From a virus: DNA of 23,992 nt. Of the stretch, positions 17,676-23,606 are shown piece by piece. How positions within the stretch are numbered: position 1 is the stretch's first letter; each line of letters begins with the position of its first letter. The notes beneath the pieces were generated by a model that saw only the letters and a program-made list of their open reading frames with translations, had not been told where the DNA came from and did not search any database. The DNA is taken from positions 1-23,992 of IMG/VR virus record IMGVR_UViG_3300024346_007022; one strand, 5' to 3'. Both the position numbers and the translations under genes were made by a program.

Positions 17676-18304
17676 TACTGACCCCCTATAAGTTTTAAGT
17701 TCATGTTTATAATAAATCTGAAATTATTTTTTTGATTAGAATAGTTTGTGTGATATCTACTTCCATCAAAAATAACTGCTGACCCAGCCTTTGGTGTTAT
17801 CTTTTTAAAGATTGTTAAATCAGATTGATCATACTCACTACCTGTATATTTTTGATCGTACACTATTGTATCTCCATCAGAATCATTAACATAATAGATA
17901 AATACTAAGTGCTCGTCTTGTCCATCAATGTGTGGCCAAGAAGGTTTACTTTCTTTAGTTATGGTAGTAAGGTTAGACTTAGCACGAAAAATAGACATTG
18001 GTGCTAAAGAATTTTTTAAAGAAAGTTGATGCAAGACATACTTACCAATTTCAAACACTGATCCTTCAGGCTCTATTGAGTTTGTTCCAGATGTTAAAAA
18101 TGGAAAGTCTTCAAACATGTCTCCAAATATATGATGTGGATCTTCTGGTTTTTCTTCCCACTCAAAAGGATTTACACGAAACTGTTGATTATATATGATT
18201 TCATTTTGTATGCTTTTTATAGCATCTAAACTTAAAAACTCATCATCATATAAAAAGAAGTCTTCTACCTTAGTTAAATTCTCTACCATTGAAAGATCTT
18301 TCAT
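17675..18304 (-). CDS. 2-oxoglutarate/Fe(II) oxygenase (prolyl 4-hydroxylase-like), copy 2
   Basis: 209 residues. Iron ligands: PHID (His125, Asp127) and distal His185 in GSRYHTNYS; 2-oxoglutarate-binding Arg196 in FRFIIN. The core YYVNDSDGDTIVYD is typical of phage and marine bacterial P4H-like enzymes. They hydroxylate protein, small-molecule or nucleic-acid substrates; the substrate cannot be told. It overlaps the previous oxygenase gene by 35 bases; a second start at 18289 would reduce this. The two neighbours are clearly paralogous. Confidence 0.85.
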   Translation of the reverse strand: MKDLSMVENLTKVEDFFLYDDEFLSLDAIKSIQNEIIYNQQFRVNPFEWEEKPEDPHHIFGDMFEDFPFLTSGTNSIEPEGSVFEIGKYVLHQLSLKNSLAPMSIFRAKSNLTTITKESKPSWPHIDGQDEHLVFIYYVNDSDGDTIVYDQKYTGSEYDQSDLTIFKKITPKAGSAVIFDGSRYHTNYSNQKNNFRFIINMNLKLIGGQ

Positions 18305-18884
18305 CGAGGCTTAGGTTCATATTAATTACACATCTAGCATAGGAATCTTGTGGGCCATTCCAAGAGTGGAACCGATTGCCACTAAAAAGAAGTGCTCTAC
18401 CCGCTTTGGGAGACACTCTTTTAAATTCAGTTAAATCTTCTTGTGTATAACTTGTAACCCTATCAGAAATTTGATCATAAAGAATTGTATCTCCATCAGA
18501 ATCATTTACGTAATATAAAAAAACATAGTGCTCTTTGTCAACATCTACATGAGGGCGTGATGGCCTGGTGTCTAAAGATCTAAATGTCATGTTTGATCGT
18601 GCACGTATTTCTTCTTTAATTATAAACCTGTGTTTATCTAAAAACCTTGAAACTACAAAGTTTGCAATATCTTGAACTTGAGATAGCGCATTTGGAATGT
18701 TTGAACCACTAACAAACATTGGAAACTCTCCAAAATTATCCCCAACCACACCGCTCAAGCCATCTTCTGCACTTCCAGTTTCAGGCTGATAACGAAATTC
18801 ACAGTTCCATATTCCAGTTTCAACAGCAAGAATTTCAATTTCATTTAAAAAGTTATCATCTTGCATAAAAATATCACTTCGCAT
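18270..18884 (-). CDS. 2-oxoglutarate/Fe(II) oxygenase (prolyl 4-hydroxylase-like), copy 1
   Basis: 204 residues. Iron ligands His112 and Asp114 (PHVD), distal His173 (FHSWNG) and Arg184 (RCVINMN). The central FLYYVNDSDGDTILYDQ is almost the same as in copy 2, while the N-terminal halves differ, so the pair arose by an old tandem duplication. All catalytic residues are kept in both, so both should be active. A TATAAT (18914-18919) lies upstream, so transcription may start here, and GAAAGGG is the likely ribosome site. Confidence 0.87.
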   Translation of the reverse strand: MRSDIFMQDDNFLNEIEILAVETGIWNCEFRYQPETGSAEDGLSGVVGDNFGEFPMFVSGSNIPNALSQVQDIANFVVSRFLDKHRFIIKEEIRARSNMTFRSLDTRPSRPHVDVDKEHYVFLYYVNDSDGDTILYDQISDRVTSYTQEDLTEFKRVSPKAGRALLFSGNRFHSWNGPQDSYARCVINMNLSLDERSFNGREFN

Positions 18885-18913
18885 TTTAGACCCTTTCGTT
18901 TCTATACTTATTA

Positions 18914-18919
18914 ATTATA
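18914..18919 (-). promoter_or_regulatory. -10 box upstream of the oxygenase pair
   Basis: TATAAT on the minus strand 29 bases before the start at 18884. It can give a short leader with a GAAAGGG site. Confidence 0.6.
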
Positions 18920-18938
18920 CCATAGCAGACAGTCATAA

Positions 18939-19169
18939 CTATTTACCGCCTTCTCTTACCAATAATACTATTGCCCCATTTTCTTCTAAGGCCTTTTTTA
19001 CTCTAATCATATACTCTACCGCTATTTTTCTATCTTCCCCACTCAAACTCATAAATTCTTTCTCACTAGCCTTCACTGTTAAGAAATTTTCATGATCTAT
19101 TATTTGTAGGTTAAAGTTTTTTGGAGCCCTTAAAGATCTAAAGGCCATTTTCATTTGATCTGTGTACAC
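18939..19169 (-). CDS. Hypothetical protein
   Basis: 76 residues. GTG 19169 overlaps the stop of the previous gene (TAGTG); ATG codons at residues 6 and 8 are alternatives without a ribosome site. A strand-rich N-terminus (NFNLQIIDHENFLTVKAS) is followed by a helix and VLLVREGGK at the end. Ends an operon segment: the oxygenase promoter follows. Not recognised. Confidence 0.65.
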   Translation of the reverse strand: MYTDQMKMAFRSLRAPKNFNLQIIDHENFLTVKASEKEFMSLSGEDRKIAVEYMIRVKKALEENGAIVLLVREGGK

Positions 19170-19378
19170 TATTCTTCTCTTCGCCAGTGAAGGTAGGATT
19201 TAATATAAACTGCTGCGTAGGCTAATGCAGAAAATATAAATCCATATTGATCAGTTATCAATGCATACGCTATCCATAGTACCTCATTAAACAATAAGAC
19301 AAACCATCCCCAGATAGTCTTACGACCAACAAAGAAAATTCCAGTTACACCTATTATTGCTAATATCCACGACCACAT
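19169..19378 (-). CDS. Three-helix membrane protein
   Basis: 69 residues. ATG 19378 is chosen because GGAG lies 5 bases upstream and the WhiB stop is 2 bases away; the frame also opens at 19405 inside WhiB. Helices: WILAIIGVTGIFFV, WGWFVLLFNEVLWIAYALI and FIFSALAYAAVYI, ending in a basic HWRRE. The pattern (N-E-x(2)-W-I-x-Y in helix two, Tyr-rich helix three) recalls half of a PnuC or SemiSWEET transporter, but it is far shorter than PnuC. Only the membrane topology is certain. Confidence 0.7.
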   Translation of the reverse strand: MWSWILAIIGVTGIFFVGRKTIWGWFVLLFNEVLWIAYALITDQYGFIFSALAYAAVYIKSYLHWRREE

Positions 19379-19380
19379 GT

Positions 19381-19662
19381 TTACTCCATAACTAAGGACT
19401 GCCAAGTTTCAGCCCAGACTTGTTTTGTTTTATGATTGTTAAACTCTCTTGAAACAGATCCTGTATCAAGATAAACTCCACCCCAGACTCCCCACTCTTT
19501 TTGTGAGATTCCTACTGCAAAGCACTGTGTTCTAACAGAACAGCCAGAGCAAAGTTTATCTATTGCTGGCCTTAGACTTTCATCTTCTTCGTATTTATCA
19601 AAAAATAAATTTGTATCATACTCAAAGCATGCAGCCTTATCTTTCCATTCTTGTCTATTCAT
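19381..19662 (-). CDS. WhiB-family [4Fe-4S] transcription factor
   Basis: 93 residues, an actinobacteria-specific regulator that carries a [4Fe-4S] cluster and contacts the sigma factor of RNA polymerase. Cluster Cys are 12, 38, 41 and 47 (C-x2-C-x5-C), followed by GVWGGVY (58-64), the signature G-V/I-W-G-G turn. The basic C-terminal region is short (HKTKQ), so DNA contact may be weak. Phage WhiB proteins such as that of TM4 can block host WhiB2; the same is possible here. It starts one base after the stop of the 19664 gene. Confidence 0.95.
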   Translation of the reverse strand: MNRQEWKDKAACFEYDTNLFFDKYEEDESLRPAIDKLCSGCSVRTQCFAVGISQKEWGVWGGVYLDTGSVSREFNNHKTKQVWAETWQSLVME

Positions 19663-19663
19663 A

Positions 19664-19873
19664 CTACTTCACAAACTTGTTTGGTATCTCCCAACCAACA
19701 GAAGAAGGTGTGAATCTAGACTGAATGTGCCAGGCTCCTTTAACAAGTGCGCCAAATTTAGAAAGTCTTCCCTTCTCTGAAGGATAAGAATTGACAACTG
19801 TCCAGCCATCCCAATGAAGAGACTTGTTGTTTAAAACGATCTCTTCCATCTTTTTTAAATCTTTTACAATCAT
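19664..19873 (-). CDS. Small basic hypothetical protein
   Basis: 69 residues, AAGGAG upstream of ATG 19873. Contains a helical N-terminus (KDLKKMEEIVLNN) and a strand-rich part with HWDGWTVVNSYPSEKGRL and WHIQSRFTPSSVGWEIP. The Trp-rich strands suggest a small winged or SH3-like fold. From memory it resembles small unnamed proteins of actinophages. It sits directly upstream of WhiB with one base between. Confidence 0.65.
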   Translation of the reverse strand: MIVKDLKKMEEIVLNNKSLHWDGWTVVNSYPSEKGRLSKFGALVKGAWHIQSRFTPSSVGWEIPNKFVK

Positions 19874-19882
19874 TACTACTCC

Positions 19883-20245
19883 TTAGTGTCTAAACATTCC
19901 AACTTCAATATTTTTGAGTTGGGCATTACTAACTAACTTAGAAACTGGTTCTTTTGGCTTTGATAAAAAAGCAAAATAATTTACAGAATCCATATTCTCA
20001 TCAATCCAACTTGGTGCTACTTTATACATCTTAATTTTTTTGCCACGGGACTTCAGTCCTCTTTCTGACAAATTTACAAACTCCATAGCCATATCATTTA
20101 TATTTGATGGTCCTGCGCTATAAACATAAAAATAGGGATCTTCAGATAAAAGGTTTGACATAGCCACACCCATAGCACGAAGAAATACCTGGTAGTCATT
20201 AAAACTACTAGTTCCCTGTACTGCTACTATCATCATTTTTCCCAT
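19883..20245 (-). CDS. SLOG/DUF2493-like nucleotide-binding protein
   Basis: 120 residues. The start MIVAVQGTSSFNDYQVF (from residue 5) is a Rossmann-like beta-alpha entry with a G-T/S-R/S-x-F loop. It continues with YVYSAGPSNINDMAMEFV (about 40-57), the typical second Gly/Ser loop, and a KKIKMYKVAPSWID strand. This matches SLOG/DUF2493 proteins, thought to bind nucleotide-related ligands in signalling or defence. The Gly-Gly-x-x-Gly-x-D motif is modified (SAGPSNIND), so ligand binding may differ. It overlaps the previous gene by 38 bases. Confidence 0.65.
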   Translation of the reverse strand: MGKMMIVAVQGTSSFNDYQVFLRAMGVAMSNLLSEDPYFYVYSAGPSNINDMAMEFVNLSERGLKSRGKKIKMYKVAPSWIDENMDSVNYFAFLSKPKEPVSKLVSNAQLKNIEVGMFRH

Positions 20246-20624
20246 CTCTAAGTCTATCCATTATAAAAAGCATCTTATCTAATTGTACCTTATCCATACC
20301 CATCGTGTCAACTAGGCGTGTAGTCTCTGAATCTACTCCATCCCCGTCCATATCTGCCATATAAAACAGGTTATCTTTTACCCAATAGGCATAGCCATCT
20401 ATAATAATAACTTTAATGTTTGTTTTTTCTTCATGAATAGATGACTGCCTGATTATATTTTTATTGAAAAGTCCTTCTGGCAATAATGGTTTAACTATTT
20501 CATGTATGTGGCTTTGACTATATCTAAAAGGATTTTTGTCTTTTTGATACTGGTTGTACGGCAAAAGTTTAATTACACAAAATATTATAATAAGAGTTGA
20601 TAGGGATCCTATAAAATATTGCAT
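20208..20624 (-). CDS. Membrane-anchored hypothetical protein
   Basis: 138 residues. An N-terminal membrane helix (FIGSLSTLIIIFCVIKLL, about 4-21) is followed by a soluble domain. The latter has KVIIIDGYAYWVKDNLFYMA (about 71-90), then DMDGDGVDSETTRLVDTMGM and a C-terminal helix. AGGTGA lies upstream of ATG 20624. The strand-turn-strand with IDGYAYWV followed by an acidic DMDGDG loop is seen, from memory, in phage proteins of unknown function. The stop lies 38 bases inside the next gene. Confidence 0.68.
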   Translation of the reverse strand: MQYFIGSLSTLIIIFCVIKLLPYNQYQKDKNPFRYSQSHIHEIVKPLLPEGLFNKNIIRQSSIHEEKTNIKVIIIDGYAYWVKDNLFYMADMDGDGVDSETTRLVDTMGMDKVQLDKMLFIMDRLRDGKNDDSSSTGN

Positions 20625-20633
20625 ACTTTAAAA

Positions 20634-20969
20634 TCACCTACCTTTCTCCATAAGTATTCTAATTATTTCTTTTAAGGTATATCTGTGACCTTTATCCAGT
20701 TTTTCAACTGCATCTTTATCAAGTGCTTTGGGTGTTAGACTTACAATGGGATTCTTATCAGTAACATCCATATCTATAAAACCATTTTCCCACAAAGCCA
20801 TTGTTTCTGTTGAAAAGTATGTAGAGAATTCATTATGTAGTTCAGGATTAATTTCTTTTAATGTTTCAGTAAAATTATAAAGCATCTCTCCTGTTTCTAG
20901 ATCAATTCCAGCAGGCTCTAGAGCACCTTGTAAAATTAAATTATCAATGATGTCATCTTCTTCAGCCAC
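20634..20969 (-). CDS. Tandem paralog A, hypothetical
   Basis: 111 residues, mostly helical and acidic. Its first 60 residues match the neighbouring 20962-21183 protein in pattern: a hydrophobic helix ending LILQGALEPAGIDLETGEML, YNFTETLKEINPEL, and a M-x(2)-L-x(3)-G segment. The C-terminal 50 residues are extra. It overlaps the paralog by 8 bases, consistent with tandem duplication inside an operon. Families with this L-I-x-Q-G-A...G-I-D pattern are found in phage genomes without a known role. Confidence 0.7.
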   Translation of the reverse strand: MAEEDDIIDNLILQGALEPAGIDLETGEMLYNFTETLKEINPELHNEFSTYFSTETMALWENGFIDMDVTDKNPIVSLTPKALDKDAVEKLDKGHRYTLKEIIRILMEKGR

Positions 20970-21183
20970 GGATTCTCCAGTTCATAGTTTTTGGTCCTTG
21001 CTTAATTAAACTAAACATATGATGTTTATATTGTTCTGTAAGTTCTGCATACAATTCAGGATGAACCTCTTCAAGTTTATCAGTAATAGAATAAGTCAAC
21101 TCTCCACGCTCATCGATTCCAGCCATCTGAATTGCACCCTGCATAATAAGATGCTCAATCAATGCTTCATTTTTAAGATTCAT
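20962..21183 (-). CDS. Tandem paralog B, hypothetical
   Basis: 73 residues: ALIEHLIMQGAIQMAGIDER, GELTYSITDKLEEVHPELYA, and a MFSLIKQG end. This matches paralog A but lacks its C-terminal extension. The start at 21183 lies 11 bases inside the thioredoxin gene's end. The helix-turn pattern could be a small protein-protein adaptor. Function unknown. Confidence 0.7.
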   Translation of the reverse strand: MNLKNEALIEHLIMQGAIQMAGIDERGELTYSITDKLEEVHPELYAELTEQYKHHMFSLIKQGPKTMNWRIRG

Positions 21184-21433
21184 TTAAGTCTACAAAATCT
21201 AAAAAGTCTTGCTTAGTCTTTGCACCATTCATTCTTTTTACCTCAGATCCATCTTTAATCAAAAGATATGTTGGAATAGACTTTATTCCAAATTCTTGAA
21301 CAAGTTCTATTTCAGTATCTGCATCAATAAAAATAAAATCTATAACGCCTTCACGCTTAAGTTCTTCTGCTACTGGCCTTGTTCTTTGACATGGATTGCA
21401 CCACTCTGCAGTAAAGTATAAAACATGGGTCAC
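21173..21433 (-). CDS. Thioredoxin-like protein
   Basis: 86 residues, a thiol-disulphide oxidoreductase or reductant for other phage enzymes. The active site is W-C-N-P-C (Cys12, Cys15), and cis-Pro lies in KSIPTYLL (Pro54). Strand VLYFTAEW and FIFIDADTE complete a compact thioredoxin fold without the N-terminal strand, as in phage and glutaredoxin-like short forms. CNPC differs from the classical CGPC, so the redox potential may differ. It overlaps the nuclease gene by 4 bases, indicating coupling. Confidence 0.92.
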   Translation of the reverse strand: MTHVLYFTAEWCNPCQRTRPVAEELKREGVIDFIFIDADTEIELVQEFGIKSIPTYLLIKDGSEVKRMNGAKTKQDFLDFVDLNES

Positions 21434-21837
21434 TTTCCAGACTTCTTTCTTGCTTTTGCAAGCGCTCCAAAATCCTTAACCTTGGTATCTCCAAGATATC
21501 CCCATGCATACCCATCATTAATCATCATGTCATTAAGAGATACTGTGTTTCCATCTACATATACCCAGCCTAAAATGCGACCATACTTTTCAGATGAGTC
21601 CATCTTTTCAGTCTTAATTACAACAGACTTAGCATCTTTAAAAGACTTCTTTAAGTACTCTTTAGCCTCAAGCCCAAGAGCCTTCTCAGCAAGATCCTTT
21701 GTGCGAGACTCAGGGGTATCAATACCAGCCAGTCTAACACGGGATGCAAACAAAATATCAAACCCTAAATCAATAAGAACATCAATGGTATCTCCATCTA
21801 CTACGTTCTCTACTTTCCTTACATAGTATTCATACAT
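21430..21837 (-). CDS. Staphylococcal-nuclease (SNase)-like nuclease
   Basis: 135 residues. ATG 21837 is preferred to 21852 because GGGGGAG lies at the right distance and it overlaps the previous stop (TAATG). Catalytic residues of SNase are all present: DGDT (14-17) for the calcium Asp, Arg35, Asp40 and Glu43 in RLAGIDTPES, and Arg87 in EKYGR. These enzymes cut DNA and RNA in a calcium-dependent way. No signal peptide is seen, so it acts in the cell, perhaps on host DNA or phage replication intermediates. Confidence 0.92.
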   Translation of the reverse strand: MYEYYVRKVENVVDGDTIDVLIDLGFDILFASRVRLAGIDTPESRTKDLAEKALGLEAKEYLKKSFKDAKSVVIKTEKMDSSEKYGRILGWVYVDGNTVSLNDMMINDGYAWGYLGDTKVKDFGALAKARKKSGK

Positions 21838-22040
21838 TATTTTCTCCCCCATTTAACTTTATTCCAACCACGCTCATGGAAGTAATAAAGGATTGTCTTT
21901 GTAACTACCTCAAAACTTGCGATTGCTCCTGCTGTAATTGGTTCTTTGGTTATAAACCATGAAATAGCAAAGGTATCTGCTGTGCCAATGCAACGCCAGA
22001 CAATGGCTTTTACTGCTGATCTTTGTTTACTTGCGTTCAT
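21837..22040 (-). CDS. DUF2061 membrane protein, copy 1
   Basis: 67 residues. ATG 22040 is preceded by GAGG; a TTG further upstream (22055) is less likely. DUF2061 signs: AVKAIVWRCIGTADTFAISW, then a second helix and the YYFHERGWNKVKWG end. DUF2061 proteins are two-helix membrane proteins of unknown role. A second member lies at 23406-23606. It overlaps the 22027 gene by 14 bases. Confidence 0.88.
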   Translation of the reverse strand: MNASKQRSAVKAIVWRCIGTADTFAISWFITKEPITAGAIASFEVVTKTILYYFHERGWNKVKWGRK

Positions 22041-22149
22041 CTTTATCCTCAGCAAAAAGTCTTTCTTCTGCTTCGTTCATTGATTTGCCAGCATTTTCCA
22101 GTTGTTTAAAGACCCATTTGCTTGCGTTTTTCAGTAGCCGAAATAGCAT
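22027..22149 (-). CDS. Small charged hypothetical protein bridging two genes
   Basis: 40 residues from ATG 22149, inside the end of the kinase-nucleotidyltransferase gene (44-base overlap), ending 14 bases inside the DUF2061 gene. Basic helix first (MLFRLLKNASKWVFKQLENA), then an acidic end (MNEAEERLFAEDKDERK). GGGGG upstream could serve as a ribosome site. It fills an otherwise unexplained gap between two genes; charge segregation suggests a real short helical peptide. Confidence 0.55.
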   Translation of the reverse strand: MLFRLLKNASKWVFKQLENAGKSMNEAEERLFAEDKDERK

Positions 22150-22867
22150 GAATGTCTGCCCCCAAATCTACTTGTTCAATTTTATATCCTACATCACGAC
22201 CATATACAATGTTGGTAATGTTAGGTAGTCTTAGTACTAATGCCCCATCCATAAAGTCGTCCTTGGCAATATATTCTTTTACCTGATCAAACTTAAGGGG
22301 ATCCTTTTCGCTTGTATTGTAGGTATTACGGACTCCAAGAAGCACTTGGTCAGTTCTATTGCCAGCCTCTTTGTAAAGGGCGTGGTGGCCCTCGTGCCAA
22401 GGCTGATACCTACCCAGCATAAGAGTTGTAGGAGCAGACCAATCATGAAGACCAAACTGCTTAATGATTTCTGTTGCCTTTTCATTTGCATCCCGCTCAT
22501 GACTAATAAAAGCCATATCAAAATTGCTGGGGACTTCAAACATTTTATTAGTATCTTCAAATCTACTTTCTTCAATTGTTTCCATATAAATTAAAATATC
22601 TGGCTTGCCAAATGCTACACGAGTTAAATCTGTTGGACATATAAAATCCACGATTACTGGCGCTACACCCTGCTTAGAGATAAGTCTTGCTATTTCTCCC
22701 ATGCGTCGTGCTTGTTCAATTCTATCTTCAGGGCTAAACCCTAAATCTGAATTTACAGTTGCACGGACTTCATCTGCATTAAGGTGGATAGCATTAATAC
22801 GCTCTTTTAGGGCTTTTGCTAATTCTGTTTTACCAGAACCAGGTAGGCCAATAATCTGAATAATCAT
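22106..22867 (-). CDS. CysC-like kinase fused to NMNAT-like nucleotidyltransferase
   Basis: 253 residues. Residues 1-130: P-loop GLPGSGKT (7-14), LNADEVRATVNSDLGFSPED and RIEQARRMGEIARL, which follow the pattern of adenylylsulfate kinase (CysC). Residues 147-253: GRYQPWHEGHHALY with HEGH at 158-161, and ISATEKR (242-248), the two signatures of NMN/cytidylyl-type adenylyltransferases. NadR has a similar pair of activities in the reverse order. The natural substrates are not visible: sulfate activation, NAD salvage or nucleotide modification are options. From memory, such fusions occur in other marine and freshwater phages. Confidence 0.85.
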   Translation of the reverse strand: MIIQIIGLPGSGKTELAKALKERINAIHLNADEVRATVNSDLGFSPEDRIEQARRMGEIARLISKQGVAPVIVDFICPTDLTRVAFGKPDILIYMETIEESRFEDTNKMFEVPSNFDMAFISHERDANEKATEIIKQFGLHDWSAPTTLMLGRYQPWHEGHHALYKEAGNRTDQVLLGVRNTYNTSEKDPLKFDQVKEYIAKDDFMDGALVLRLPNITNIVYGRDVGYKIEQVDLGADIHAISATEKRKQMGL

Positions 22868-22869
22868 TT

Positions 22870-23106
22870 TTATTCCTTAACTAATTTATCTCGTTCATCA
22901 ACAATACTAATCATAAACGACATCATGCTATTATATCCATCTGGGATAGCCATTATTTTATTATAGTGATGTCCGCAAAACAATAAGTCTCCAGAAATAC
23001 CAGTAACTTTTACCAATGCTTCTGCGCTACATCTATCGCAGCGATCATGTGGTGATAGTAGCCAGTCTTGCTTGACTTCATCCCTAACTTTAATCATTGT
23101 AAACAT
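22870..23106 (-). CDS. Actinobacterial CxxC/CxxH zinc protein (DUF7455-like)
   Basis: 78 residues. ATG 23106 is chosen because GGAAGG is upstream and the preceding gene stops one base away; an upstream frame opening (23142) lies in FmdB. The block DRCDRCSAEALVKV followed by GDLLFCGHHYNKI is the pattern of a small actinobacterial zinc protein (CDRC...C-x-H-H). Its role is unknown. It supports an actinobacterial host range. Confidence 0.8.
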   Translation of the reverse strand: MFTMIKVRDEVKQDWLLSPHDRCDRCSAEALVKVTGISGDLLFCGHHYNKIMAIPDGYNSMMSFMISIVDERDKLVKE

Positions 23107-23107
23107 A

Positions 23108-23293
23108 TTATACCTTCCGATTATCAGTGGAATAAAATCCACTACCGTTGAATACTGCTCCTATAATAGAGTATACACGAGTTAGATCTAAATTGCAAGT
23201 CTCACACTTGTAACCTGGATCATTTTCAGAAATAGATCGCTCTTTAAGAAAATTGTCATTGCATTGTGTGCAATTGTATTCATAAATAGCCAT
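23108..23293 (-). CDS. FmdB-family zinc-ribbon protein
   Basis: 61 residues. MAIYEYNCTQCNDNFLKERS with CTQC (8-11) and CETC (about 30-33) is the classic FmdB zinc ribbon, followed by a short GAVFNGSGFYSTDN tail characteristic of this family (F-x-G-S-G-F-Y-x-T-D). FmdB-like proteins are considered regulatory; the short tail fits most members. GAAGAAG upstream may act as the ribosome site. The stop is one base before the next ATG. Confidence 0.92.
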   Translation of the reverse strand: MAIYEYNCTQCNDNFLKERSISENDPGYKCETCNLDLTRVYSIIGAVFNGSGFYSTDNRKV

Positions 23294-23298
23294 AAATA

Positions 23299-23406
23299 TT
23301 ACTTCTTCTTTTTTGCTTTTACTGTCCAGACTGGTGCATTGAGATTATCTCCACCCCATTCATATCCTAAAGCCTTAACAACAAACCTAATAATTTTAAT
23401 ACGCAT
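23299..23406 (-). CDS. Small basic hypothetical protein
   Basis: 35 residues: MRIKIIRFVVKALGYEWGGD, then NLNAPVWTVKAKKKK. The start overlaps the preceding stop (TAATG). Basic, with a Lys-rich end. Too short for family recognition; operon position supports it. Confidence 0.55.
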   Translation of the reverse strand: MRIKIIRFVVKALGYEWGGDNLNAPVWTVKAKKKK

Positions 23407-23606
23407 TACTTTACCTTTTGTCCGAACTTAGCCCAGACCCTTTCGTGTAAGAAATATCCGAGTGCTTCCCAACCAATGTAAATAAGAGCACCAAGACTAG
23501 CATACTCCCACTCACCAGTAAATAAATAAATAACACCTGCAACTCCAACAAGGTGAAAAGTTTCCCAACTTGCTGTCTTTAGTAGTGTTCTTTTAATTGA
23601 TTCCAT
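23406..23606 (-). CDS. DUF2061 membrane protein, copy 2
   Basis: 66 residues, start overlapping the endolysin stop (TAATG). MESIKRTLLKTASWETFHLV begins the first helix, followed by GEWEYASLGALIYIGWEALG and YFLHERVWAKFG. It aligns with copy 1 in the helix layout and the Y-F-H-E-R-x-W-x-K end. The position directly after the endolysin gene suggests it belongs to the lysis segment, possibly as a holin-like or membrane-modifying protein. Confidence 0.85.
   Translation of the reverse strand: MESIKRTLLKTASWETFHLVGVAGVIYLFTGEWEYASLGALIYIGWEALGYFLHERVWAKFGQKVK

Noticed and set aside
21425-21826. 133-codon plus-strand frame opposite the nuclease gene
   Set aside because: The opposite strand encodes a nuclease with a complete catalytic set; this frame lacks any recognisable motif.
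22279-22575. 98-codon minus-strand frame inside the kinase-nucleotidyltransferase gene
   Set aside because: Another frame of the same strand carries P-loop, HEGH and ISATEKR motifs across the full region.
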